Shown here piece after piece: positions 1 through 5,470 of a DNA stretch of 7,309 nt. The notes under the pieces are model-generated. The model ran no database searches. It was not told where the DNA came from and saw only the letters and a list, made by a program, of their open reading frames with translations. A program made the translations under genes and the position numbers. Every line of letters begins with the position of its first letter. Within the stretch, counting starts at the first letter, position 1. The stretch comes from Weeksellaceae bacterium (GTDB taxonomy: Bacteria > Bacteroidota > Bacteroidia > Flavobacteriales > Weeksellaceae), in contig JAKOOI010000344.1 in NCBI GenBank assembly GCA_022701475.1, positions 1 to 7,309 on the forward strand, in the 5' to 3' direction.

Positions 1-344
1 TTATAGATCTCCAGGTCTTTCCTCGTTCCGGCATTGTTTCCGAAATCGCCGATATAGAAATGGGTACCGTCATTGGTAAGGGCTTCCCAGTCTTTGTTCT
101 TTCCATTGACAGTCACGGTATTTATAATGGCTCCTGTCTTTTTATCGAGTCCGAAAAGCTCAGGCGCATTGCCGCTGTCATTAAAGGTGTATAGTTTTCC
201 GTTCATCAGGCTCAGGCCTGATGTTTCCCTGATCCTTTCGTCCAGCATTCCTATTCTGTACTTTTTAATTTTCAGCAGACGGGAGTTCTGCGAATGGAAA
301 GCCGCAGAAAGAAGGACGGTAAAAAGTAAAAGTAGTTTTTTCAT
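1..344 (-). CDS. Secreted protein of unknown function, probable beta-propeller, C-terminus beyond the window
   Basis: Only the first 114 codons are present; the frame is open to the left edge. The start is the ATG at 344, 29 nt after the stop of the hydroxylase gene. The N-terminus is a classical Sec signal peptide: MKK, a Leu-rich core over about residues 4-15, and a likely cleavage near FHSQ-N (residues 16-20). There is no lipobox Cys, so a soluble periplasmic or exported protein is expected. The mature part contains RETSGL (39-44), YTFNDSGN (52-59), DWEAL (85-89) and YIGDFGNN (97-104). Such short beta-rich 'ETSGL...NDSG...DWE...GDFGNN' blocks recall SdiA-regulated or phytase-esterase-like propeller proteins, but that is a resemblance from memory. 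With so little sequence, function is not assigned. A type IX sorting domain at the missing C-terminus cannot be checked. Same strand and close spacing allow co-transcription with the hydroxylase, although a strong palindrome lies between them. Confidence 0.75.
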   Translation of the reverse strand, partial: MKKLLLLFTVLLSAAFHSQNSRLLKIKKYRIGMLDERIRETSGLSLMNGKLYTFNDSGNAPELFGLDKKTGAIINTVTVNGKNKDWEALTNDGTHFYIGDFGNNAGTRKDLEIY

Positions 345-363
345 TGGTAAAAGTAATTGCCTG

Positions 364-402
364 GCAAACGCTATCAGGGCTTAAAGCCCTGATAGCGTTT
401 GC
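364..402. terminator. Perfect 17-bp inverted repeat spanning the hydroxylase stop codon, possible terminator or attenuator
   Basis: Arms 364-380 and 386-402 are exact reverse complements with a 5-nt loop (381-385). On the minus strand the 5' arm and loop encode the last residues of the hydroxylase (K-R-Y-Q-G-F-K-P). The in-frame stop TGA, directly followed by TAG, lies in the 3' arm. No T-run follows the stem on either strand, so it is not a canonical intrinsic terminator. It could still end, attenuate or protect the transcript ahead of the secreted-protein gene, whose start is 20 nt beyond it. Confidence 0.6.
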
Positions 403-1297
403 GGCGCAGGTAATCCTTTTGGTATTGCCTTACGGTTTTTCCGGTGCCATCGTGCCGCCATCCCGGGGAATTGAAAATATAGTTGACGCGATCCGAGAAT
501 TTCAGCCCGGGCTGGCGCAGGTCTTTCCAGATTTTCCGCCATTCGTAAAAGAGTACGGTATCCGGTCTGTTGTCCGGCATTTTCGGGTAAATTCCGTATT
601 TTACAGGAACGTTGGGGTCTTCTTTTTCAAAAGTTCCGAATAGTTTATCCCAGATGATCAGGCACATGCCCATGTTGCGGTCCAGGTATTTGATGTTGCA
701 GGCATGATGGACGCGGTGGTGGGAAGGCGTTACCAGGATGTATTCCAGAATGCCCATGCTTTTCACCGTCTGGGTATGAACCCAGGTTCCATAGACTTGG
801 CCGATGGCATACACTACCATGATGTGCCATGGATTGAATCCCAGAAAGGCCAGCGGGGAAAAATAAAGATACCGGTAGAGCGGCTGCAGAACCGGACTCC
901 TGAATCCTGTGGTGAGATTAAAATATTCCGAATTGTGATGGGTGATATGGACGGCCCAGAATGCCCGGGAATGGTGATCTACGTAATGCAGGACGTAATA
1001 GGCGAAATCGGTTACGATAAAGCAGATCAGCCAGTACCAGATGCTGAATTCCCACGAAAAAAGACGGTGATTGTAAAAGAAGAACATCACGCCCATCGCA
1101 AAAACCTTCATGACCAGATCCAGCCCGAAATTCATCAGGGCCAGGTAGATGCTGGTCGCTACATCTTTTCCGTTGTACAGTTTGGCTTCAGAAACATGGC
1201 TGTAGATCAGTTCAGCCAGGATAACAGCGGCAAGAATAGGAATTGACCAAGAATACACGTTCTGCAATCCGTCTTCTCCTGAAAAGTAATCCATCAT
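374..1297 (-). CDS. Sterol desaturase/fatty acid hydroxylase superfamily membrane protein, AGMO-like
   Basis: This is a probable integral membrane non-heme di-iron oxygenase of about 307 residues. The three histidine boxes are visible: HYVDHH (H104, H108, H109), HITHH (H117, H120, H121) and HHRVHH (H193-H198). The last is followed by a conserved-looking stretch, NMGMCLIIWDKLFGTF. The 'HHNSEYFNLTTGFR' and 'TPSHHRVHH' contexts resemble alkylglycerol monooxygenase-type members more than plant or yeast sterol enzymes. Hydrophobic segments lie near residues 17-33, 49-74, 85-103 and 145-170, placing the protein in the inner membrane with the His boxes on one face. The substrate is unknown; a lipid such as an ether lipid, sphingolipid or carotenoid is inferred only from family. 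The frame opens GTG-ATG-ATG (1300, 1297, 1294); an ATG is preferred, and 1294 is equally possible. A TACCTTTG promoter box lies just upstream. Its 3' end is buried in a perfect palindrome. Confidence 0.9.
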   Translation of the reverse strand: MMDYFSGEDGLQNVYSWSIPILAAVILAELIYSHVSEAKLYNGKDVATSIYLALMNFGLDLVMKVFAMGVMFFFYNHRLFSWEFSIWYWLICFIVTDFAYYVLHYVDHHSRAFWAVHITHHNSEYFNLTTGFRSPVLQPLYRYLYFSPLAFLGFNPWHIMVVYAIGQVYGTWVHTQTVKSMGILEYILVTPSHHRVHHACNIKYLDRNMGMCLIIWDKLFGTFEKEDPNVPVKYGIYPKMPDNRPDTVLFYEWRKIWKDLRQPGLKFSDRVNYIFNSPGWRHDGTGKTVRQYQKDYLRRKRYQGFKP

Positions 1298-1314
1298 CAC
1301 TTAGAATTTGGATA

Positions 1315-1322
1315 CAAAGGTA
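1315..1322 (-). promoter_or_regulatory. Bacteroidota -7 promoter box for the hydroxylase gene
   Basis: On the minus strand these bases read TACCTTTG, an exact match to the Bacteroidota -7 consensus TAnnTTTG. Transcription would start near 1308-1311, giving a leader of only about 10-15 nt before the GTG/ATG/ATG start cluster. No clear TTG-type -33 element is seen at the expected 17-23 nt upstream, so strength is uncertain. The box lies in the 71-nt gap after rlmN and suggests the hydroxylase gene can be transcribed independently. Confidence 0.5.
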
Positions 1323-1371
1323 GGATTTTAGGAATTCCTTAAGAATAAATTCCGGATTTTTTAATGAAAAT

Positions 1372-2406
1372 TTAATCGGTGGTTTTGTTGGCCAGCTGTC
1401 CGCAGGCTGCATCGATGTCACCACCGCGGCTTTTCCGCACCACACAGACAATTCCGGCATTTTCCAGCTGACGGATATAATTTTCTTCCGCCTGCTTGTT
1501 GCACCGGTCATATTTTCCGTCACCGATCGGGTTATACTGGATGAGGTTTACCTTGGAAGGCACCTGTTTGCAGTATCTGATCAAAGCACGGATGTCTTCG
1601 TCCCTATCATTGATGTCTTTCCAGACACAGTATTCGAAAGTAATAACGGAGCCGGTTTTCTGATACCAGTACTGAAGCGCTTCCATAATTTCCGTCAGCG
1701 GGAATTTATCGGAGAACGGCATGATCTCATTCCGTTTGGATTCGATGGCGGAGTGAAGTGACAGGGCCAGTTTCACGCGCAGGTCATCATCGGCCAGCAT
1801 TTTAATCATTTTCGGGATCCCGGAGGTGGAAACGGTAATTCTTCTCGGGGACATGCCCAACCCTTCCGGCTGGGTAATTTTGCGGATGGCTTCCACTACG
1901 TTTTTGTAGTTCATCATCGGTTCCCCCATGCCCATAAAGACAATGTTGGAAAGCGGCCTGTTGAAATACATTTTGCTCTGGCTGTCGATGAGAGCGACCT
2001 GGTCTACAATCTCGGCGACTTCAAGGTTCCTCATCCGTTTCAGCCTGGCAGTGGCACAGAACTCGCAGTTCAGGGAGCATCCTACCTGCGAAGATACGCA
2101 AGCCGTGGTACGCGTTTCAGTGGGAATCAGTACAGATTCCACCAGCAGGCCGTCATGAAGCTTTACGCCGTTTTTGATGGTTCCGTCGGTACTTTTCTGG
2201 AGCTGGTCCACGGAAACCGGATTGATGGTATATTCTTCCGCAATCTTTTCGCGGAGGCCTTTCGAAAGATTGGTCATTTCATCAATCGAATGGAGGTTTT
2301 TGCTCCACAGCCAGTCATAGACCTGCTTCGCACGAAACGGTTTTTCTCCCAGGGAAACAAAGTATTCTTTGAGCTGATCGAGTGATAAAGTACGGATATC
2401 TTTCAT
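1372..2406 (-). CDS. rlmN: Dual-specificity 23S rRNA/tRNA adenine-C2 methyltransferase RlmN
   Basis: This cytoplasmic radical SAM enzyme makes 2-methyladenosine at 23S rRNA A2503 and at A37 of some tRNAs (family knowledge). The protein has 344 residues, close to the normal length. The 4Fe-4S motif CxxxCxxC is C110-C114-C117 (VGCSLNCEFCATA). The two mechanistic cysteines are C103 (TACVSSQ), seven residues before the cluster as in E. coli, and C335 in DIDAACGQL, the one that becomes transiently methylated. Other family signatures are FMGMGEPMMNY (157-167), RRITVSTSG (188-196), LALSLHSA (213-220) and RKSRGGDIDAACGQL (324-338). The N-terminal RNA-recognition part (FRAKQVYDWLW, 24-34) is intact. 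The start at 2406 gives the usual short N-terminus. The gene sits directly downstream of the S23-like cassette, and its leader is only 8 nt from the left inverted repeat. queA, another RNA modification gene using SAM, precedes it on the same strand. Confidence 0.97.
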   Translation of the reverse strand: MKDIRTLSLDQLKEYFVSLGEKPFRAKQVYDWLWSKNLHSIDEMTNLSKGLREKIAEEYTINPVSVDQLQKSTDGTIKNGVKLHDGLLVESVLIPTETRTTACVSSQVGCSLNCEFCATARLKRMRNLEVAEIVDQVALIDSQSKMYFNRPLSNIVFMGMGEPMMNYKNVVEAIRKITQPEGLGMSPRRITVSTSGIPKMIKMLADDDLRVKLALSLHSAIESKRNEIMPFSDKFPLTEIMEALQYWYQKTGSVITFEYCVWKDINDRDEDIRALIRYCKQVPSKVNLIQYNPIGDGKYDRCNKQAEENYIRQLENAGIVCVVRKSRGGDIDAACGQLANKTTD

Positions 2407-2414
2407 ATATAGGT

Positions 2415-2443
2415 AAGAGCCAAGTTAAAAGTAAAAATTCAAA
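2415..2443 (+). repeat. Left terminal inverted repeat of the S23-gene cassette
   Basis: The plus strand reads AAGAGCCAAGTTAAA at the outer end, then an A-rich tail. It matches the reverse complement of 2804-2832 at 26 of 29 positions, including the outermost 15 without a break. The repeat lies 8 nt from the rlmN start codon. Read outward towards rlmN it contains TAACTTGG (2420-2427), one mismatch from TAnnTTTG. Confidence 0.75.
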
Positions 2444-2447
2444 AGTT

Positions 2448-2794
2448 TTACAACTTTGTGTTGTTAACTATTGCTGCTAAAATATTTTTTAATTCAGCGC
2501 TTTCATTTAACAATAATTGAAATTCTTCTGAATTATAACCATTTAAATTTTTTAAAATCCGAAGCCAGAAGTTGCTTTCCCGAGCTTCTCTTAAGGCAAT
2601 TTTTACCTTATTTTTAAAATCAGCTTTCGAAGATCCTGCTTGTGATTCTTCATAATTTGCCCCTATCGAAGTGGCTGATTTTCCAATTTGAAACCTAATT
2701 AATTTACGTTCAGGATCATTTGGCAGTGTTCTTAAAAACTTAAGACAATTCCTCCAAACAAAAAAGTTCTTGTAAGTAAATCATTTTGTTTCAT
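2448..2794 (-). pseudogene. Four-helix-bundle protein (S23/23S rRNA intervening-sequence protein family), frameshifted
   Basis: The gene starts at ATG 2794 (MKQNDLLTRTFLFG), and frame 0 then stops at TAA 2734-2732 after 20 codons. The rest continues in the -1 frame from about 2750 to the TAA at 2448-2450 as 100 residues. It includes NCLKFLRTLPNDPERKL, SATSIGANYEESQAG, KADFKNKVKIALREARESN and FWLRILKNLN, the hallmark blocks of the S23/bIVP four-helix-bundle family. Total length is 347 nt, one short of 116 codons; a single lost base near 2751-2753 (for example within a GGA-GTG-AAT context) explains the break. A restored protein would have about 115 residues, the normal family size. These proteins form pentameric, basic, RNA/DNA-associated bundles and are related to Avd of diversity-generating retroelements; their cellular role is unclear. 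The downstream part has no ATG of its own. A sequencing error or programmed frameshift is also possible. Confidence 0.8.
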
Positions 2795-2803
2795 ATTGTG
2801 TTC

Positions 2804-2832
2804 TTTAACTTTTTACCTTTAACTTGGCTCTT
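2804..2832 (-). repeat. Right terminal inverted repeat of the S23-gene cassette
   Basis: Read on the minus strand it begins AAGAGCCAAGTTAAAG, the same as the left repeat except for three mismatches over 29 nt. It ends 11 nt beyond the queA stop codon. The inner edge is 9 nt upstream of the S23-like ATG, so the repeat forms almost the whole leader of that gene. A short internal near-duplication (AAGTTAAAG twice) is visible at the inner side. Confidence 0.75.
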
Positions 2833-2843
2833 TTTACTTATTA

Positions 2844-3893
2844 TTATAAAATTAGCATGGCATCGCCGTACGAGTAGAACTTGTACTTCTCTTTTACGGC
2901 TTCTTCATAAGCATGCATAACAAAATCCCGTCCTGCGAAAGCGGCGATCATCATAATCAGCGTGGATTTCGGAGTGTGGAAATTAGTAATCATGCAGTTG
3001 GCAACCCCGAAATCGTGAGGCGGATAAATGAACTTATTGGTCCATCCGTGGAAAGCGGAGATTTTCTTGTTGGAAGAAACGGAAGTTTCCAGCGTTCTCA
3101 TCGTTGTTGTTCCTACAGCGCAAACCCTTCTGTTGGCTTCCACTGCATTGTTGATGATCTGTGCATTCTTCTCATCGATGAAAATTTCTTCAGATTCCAT
3201 CTTGTGCTTGGAAAGGTCTTCCACTTCGATCGGGTTGAATGTTCCCAATCCTACGTGAAGGGTAACCTCAGCGAAATCGATTCCCTTGATCTCCAGTCTC
3301 TTCATCAGGTGTCTGGAGAAGTGAAGACCGGCAGTAGGGGCAGCCACAGCGCCTTCTACTTTTGCATAGATGGTCTGGTATCTTTCGGCATCTTCAGGCT
3401 CTACGTCTCTTTTAATGTATTTCGGAAGCGGGGTTTCACCCAGTTCTTTCAGTTTCGCCCTGAACTCTTCATAAGAACCGTCAAAAAGGAATCTCAGGGT
3501 CCTTCCTCTGGAAGTGGTATTGTCGATGACCTCAGCCACCAGGGATTCATCTTCAGTGAAGAACAGTTTGTTTCCGATTCTGATTTTTCTTGCAGGATCT
3601 ACCAATACGTCCCAAACCCGGGTTTCCTTATCAAGCTCTCTTAAAAGGAAAACTTCGATTTTCGCTCCTGTTTTTTCTTTGTTTCCGTAAAGACGCGCCG
3701 GGAATACTTTGGTATTGTTGAAGATAAAAAGATCTCCTTCATCAAAATAATCCACCACATCTTTGAAAAGCTTATGCTGGATGGTTTCTGTTTTTCTGTC
3801 CAGAACCATCAGCTTTGCTTCGTCTCTGTGTTCGGATGGGTGTTCTGCCAATAATTCTGCAGGAAGATCAAAATTAAAATCTGATGTTTTCAT
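2844..3893 (-). CDS. queA: S-adenosylmethionine:tRNA ribosyltransferase-isomerase QueA
   Basis: QueA transfers and isomerises the ribosyl moiety of SAM onto preQ1 at position 34 of GUN-anticodon tRNAs, giving epoxyqueuosine (family knowledge). The 349-residue protein is full length. Family blocks appear in order: [20 protein letters not shown] (8-27), [11 protein letters not shown] (58-68), [16 protein letters not shown] (178-193), [13 protein letters not shown] (210-222), HKMESE (230-235), [11 protein letters not shown] (259-269), [15 protein letters not shown] (281-295) and [20 protein letters not shown] (302-321). It ends with [11 protein letters not shown]. The start at 3893 is the standard [10 protein letters not shown] opening. 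A near-perfect Bacteroidota promoter lies upstream, with two small hairpins in the leader. No preQ1 riboswitch pattern was seen. It is the first gene of a possible queA-rlmN transcription unit now interrupted by an inserted cassette. Confidence 0.97.
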   Translation of the reverse strand: MKTSDFNFDLPAELLAEHPSEHRDEAKLMVLDRKTETIQHKLFKDVVDYFDEGDLFIFNNTKVFPARLYGNKEKTGAKIEVFLLRELDKETRVWDVLVDPARKIRIGNKLFFTEDESLVAEVIDNTTSRGRTLRFLFDGSYEEFRAKLKELGETPLPKYIKRDVEPEDAERYQTIYAKVEGAVAAPTAGLHFSRHLMKRLEIKGIDFAEVTLHVGLGTFNPIEVEDLSKHKMESEEIFIDEKNAQIINNAVEANRRVCAVGTTTMRTLETSVSSNKKISAFHGWTNKFIYPPHDFGVANCMITNFHTPKSTLIMMIAAFAGRDFVMHAYEEAVKEKYKFYSYGDAMLIL

Positions 3894-3937
3894 TTTTTAA
3901 ATTACGGTTTAAAAATTATCAATTACAAGCTGTAATT
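3894..3937 (-). promoter_or_regulatory. Two consecutive small hairpins in the queA leader
   Basis: Two perfect inverted repeats lie between the queA -7 box and its ATG. One has arms 3894-3901 and 3908-3915 (8 bp, A/T only, 6-nt loop) and abuts the start codon. The other has arms 3921-3927 and 3931-3937 (7 bp, 3-nt loop). The first could tuck the A-rich leader next to the start into a weak stem. Both stems are AT-rich and may be chance in an AT-rich spacer. Confidence 0.3.
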
Positions 3938-3946
3938 TTCGGACTG

Positions 3947-3978
3947 CAAATATACGACATTGGATACCCCTTTGTCAA
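3947..3978 (-). promoter_or_regulatory. queA promoter (TTG-N21-TATATTTG)
   Basis: The minus strand carries TTGAC at 3978-3974 and TATATTTG at 3954-3947, with 21 nt between TTG and the -7 box. Both elements match the Bacteroidota sigma-A consensus (TTTG/TTG, 17-23 nt, TAnnTTTG). Transcription would start near 3941, giving a leader of about 48 nt. It is the best promoter in the window and faces away from AIM24. Confidence 0.8.
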
Positions 3979-4069
3979 GTATTATTTAAGGGAATTGAAA
4001 ACCGATGGTTTTTTATCTGTTATTCGACCGGAAAAAGTCGTATTTTGGTATTTAAAAATTTTTATACCG

Positions 4070-4765
4070 ATGAGCAAATACTCCATTGAATCATTTATCA
4101 GCGAAACCAGGGAAAACCCGCAGGAAAGGGATTACTTCGAACTGGAAAAACCGGCATTGCTGGAAATCAACCTCAACAACCAGTCGGTATGGACGAAAGC
4201 CGGCAGCATGGTGAGCTATATCGGGAACATCAGCTTCGAGAGACAGGGAATGTTTTCCGGCGGCTTGGGAAACCTGCTGAAGAAAGCCATCAGCGGCGAA
4301 GGAGCAAAGCTGATGAAAGCGGAAGGTTCCGGAAAGCTGTATGTAGCCGATGAGGGCAAGAAAATAAGAATCCTCTATCTGAATAATGAAGCGGTATGCG
4401 TCAACGGAAACGATGTGCTGGCTCATGAACAGAGCGTAAAAAGCGATATTACGATGCTTAAAAGCATTGCCGGCGTAATGTCGGGCGGCCTGTTTCAGGT
4501 AAGGCTATCCGGTACCGGCCATATCGCAATTACTACCCATGGAGAGCCTTTGACGCTGATGGTAACTCCTGAGGCCCCGGTTTTTACGGATCCGAATGCC
4601 ACCGTTGCCTGGTCCGGTAACCTTACGCCGGAACTGAAAACCAATGTTTCGCTGAAAAGCCTGATCGGAAGGGGAAGCGGCGAGGAATTCCAGATGAAGT
4701 TTTCCGGGAACGGATGGGTGCTGATCCAGCCGTATGAAGAAGTCTACAGAATAGAAAACAGCTAA
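4070..4765 (+). CDS. AIM24 family protein (DUF124/TIGR00266-like)
   Basis: The protein has 231 residues from the ATG at 4070 (MSKYSIESF). It is soluble, without signal peptide or membrane segment, and rich in beta structure and glycines. Family features are the N-terminal LEINLNNQSVWTKAGSMVSY (31-50), IGNISFERQG (51-60), a Gly-rich GGLGNLLKKAISGEG (64-78), GSGKLYVAD (86-94), a second repeat-like core FQVRLSGTGHIAITTHGEP (142-160), and the C-terminal TNVSLKSLIGRGSGEEFQMKFSGNGWVLIQP (191-221). AIM24 proteins fold like a double-stranded beta-helix trimer related to tubby; mitochondrial AIM24 affects cristae organisation, but the bacterial role is unknown. The frame is open upstream to an ATG at 3884, but that would overlap queA and its promoter, so it is not used. 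A weak -7-like TATTTTGG (4041-4048) lies upstream without a clear -33. The gene appears monocistronic, ending at a hairpin terminator. Confidence 0.88.
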   Translation: MSKYSIESFISETRENPQERDYFELEKPALLEINLNNQSVWTKAGSMVSYIGNISFERQGMFSGGLGNLLKKAISGEGAKLMKAEGSGKLYVADEGKKIRILYLNNEAVCVNGNDVLAHEQSVKSDITMLKSIAGVMSGGLFQVRLSGTGHIAITTHGEPLTLMVTPEAPVFTDPNATVAWSGNLTPELKTNVSLKSLIGRGSGEEFQMKFSGNGWVLIQPYEEVYRIENS

Positions 4766-4774
4766 ACAAAGAAT

Positions 4775-4810
4775 AAAAAAAGCAGGTAATGAAACAGTTA
4801 CCTGCTTTTT
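4775..4810. terminator. Bidirectional intrinsic terminator between AIM24 and the glycosylase gene
   Basis: Arms 4777-4789 and 4798-4810 form a perfect 13-bp stem (AAAAAGCAGGTAA and its complement) with an 8-nt loop. T-tracts flank it on both strands: TTTTT ends the plus-strand arm, and seven A's at 4775-4781 give a T-run on the minus strand. It starts within 12 nt of the AIM24 stop and serves both convergent genes. Confidence 0.88.
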
Positions 4811-4866
4811 CATTAACGAAACTTTTCGCAGAAAATTCTTTTCCCGGTACCGTCATTGTCCTGCCC

Positions 4867-5361
4867 TTACAGATATTCCATTATTTTCTCCCATGATTCC
4901 AGTTTCTTTGCAAGGGGAACCGTATGCAGCGGACTGGTGGAAGGCATCAGAAATACAGGGACCGGATATTCTTTTCCCAATATTTTCTGCAGATTCTTAT
5001 ACGATTTCCCGCCGTTGCAGAAGATCGCTTTGATGCCCGGATAATTTTCCAGCAGCTCCCCGATCCGGTTGGCTTCCTCATTCCTGATCTCTGAATCCAG
5101 GCTTCCTTTCCGCTCGCAGGTGTCAATAACGTCCCATAAGGCGATATGATGCCGCTTCAGAATCCGTATCCTGGCAGTATAGTCCTCAGTAAACGGTTCA
5201 TCGAACAGTTCAAAAATAATTTTCCAGAATGCATTCTGCGGATGGGCATAATACTGCTGTCTTTCCAGGGATCTGACGCCCGGGACAGAGCCCAGGATCA
5301 GTATTTCGGAAAGTGCATCGATAATCGGCGGGAAGGATGAGATTCGGTCAGATATAGCCAT
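4867..5361 (-). CDS. DNA-deoxyinosine (hypoxanthine-DNA) glycosylase, uracil-DNA glycosylase superfamily family 6
   Basis: The 164-residue cytoplasmic protein is a base-excision repair glycosylase that, by family, removes hypoxanthine formed by adenine deamination. Motif A is ILGSVPGVRSL (22-32) followed by YYAHPQNAFWKI (37-48). The Asn of 'QNAFW' (N43) matches the family 6 residue reported as catalytically important, in place of the Asp/Asn of other UDG families. The second motif is PSTSPLHT (140-147), the superfamily leucine-loop/His region. ALWDVIDTCERKGSLDSEI (74-92) is also typical. Length matches the family. The start at 5361 (MAISDRISSFPPI) is the only sensible ATG, and no Shine-Dalgarno is apparent. 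The gene is convergent with AIM24. It is separated from the upstream peptidase gene by that gene's terminator, so it is probably transcribed alone, though I saw no convincing promoter in 5362-5396. Confidence 0.9.
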   Translation of the reverse strand: MAISDRISSFPPIIDALSEILILGSVPGVRSLERQQYYAHPQNAFWKIIFELFDEPFTEDYTARIRILKRHHIALWDVIDTCERKGSLDSEIRNEEANRIGELLENYPGIKAIFCNGGKSYKNLQKILGKEYPVPVFLMPSTSPLHTVPLAKKLESWEKIMEYL

Positions 5362-5393
5362 AAAAATTCAGTTCCATGTATGATGGTTCAAAC

Positions 5394-5418
5394 AAAAAGC
5401 GGGCTAAAAAGCCCGCTT
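5394..5418 (-). terminator. Intrinsic terminator of the S9 peptidase gene
   Basis: Arms 5397-5404 and 5411-5418 form an 8-bp GC-rich stem (AAGCGGGC/GCCCGCTT) with a 6-nt loop. On the minus strand it runs into TTTTTGTT. It lies about 50 nt past the peptidase stop and just before the glycosylase start, so it separates the two transcripts. Confidence 0.85.
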
Positions 5419-5470
5419 CTGCTGATATTTTACAGTAGTGTTATTTGCATCTTCCTGAGAAACATTGATC

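Larger units (their letters stand above)
2415..2832. mobile_element. 418-bp AT-rich cassette bounded by inverted repeats, carrying an S23-family four-helix-bundle gene
   Basis: The block occupies nearly all of the queA-rlmN spacer. Its ends are inverted repeats (2415-2443 and 2804-2832). Its interior is 31% GC by hand count over 2461-2760, against about 50% in a sampled 60-nt rlmN line, so it looks foreign. The only recognisable gene inside is the frameshifted S23-like ORF. There is no transposase, and no target duplication is evident outside the repeats, so any movement would have to be trans-driven or ancient. That it is mobile is inferred from the repeats, composition and position; the repeats themselves are directly visible. 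Confidence 0.5.

Noticed and set aside
704..1246. Plus-strand 180-codon open frame
   Set aside because: It lies wholly antisense to the hydroxylase gene with its three His boxes; the translated sequence shows no recognisable family.
2405..2845. Target-site duplication flanking the inverted repeats
   Set aside because: The bases just outside the repeats (left TATAGGT, right TTTACTTA) share no convincing direct repeat.
2913..3644. Plus-strand 243-codon open frame
   Set aside because: It is antisense to queA, whose full set of family motifs is intact; it is a coding shadow.
3894..3960. preQ1 riboswitch ahead of queA
   Set aside because: The leader is very short and AT-rich, and I cannot find the GC stem, A-rich tail and pseudoknot pairing of the known preQ1 classes.
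3884..4069. Upstream extension of AIM24 to an in-frame ATG at 3884
   Set aside because: It would overlap the queA start and translate through the queA promoter. The encoded stretch is unlike AIM24 N-termini, and the ATG at 4070 gives normal length.
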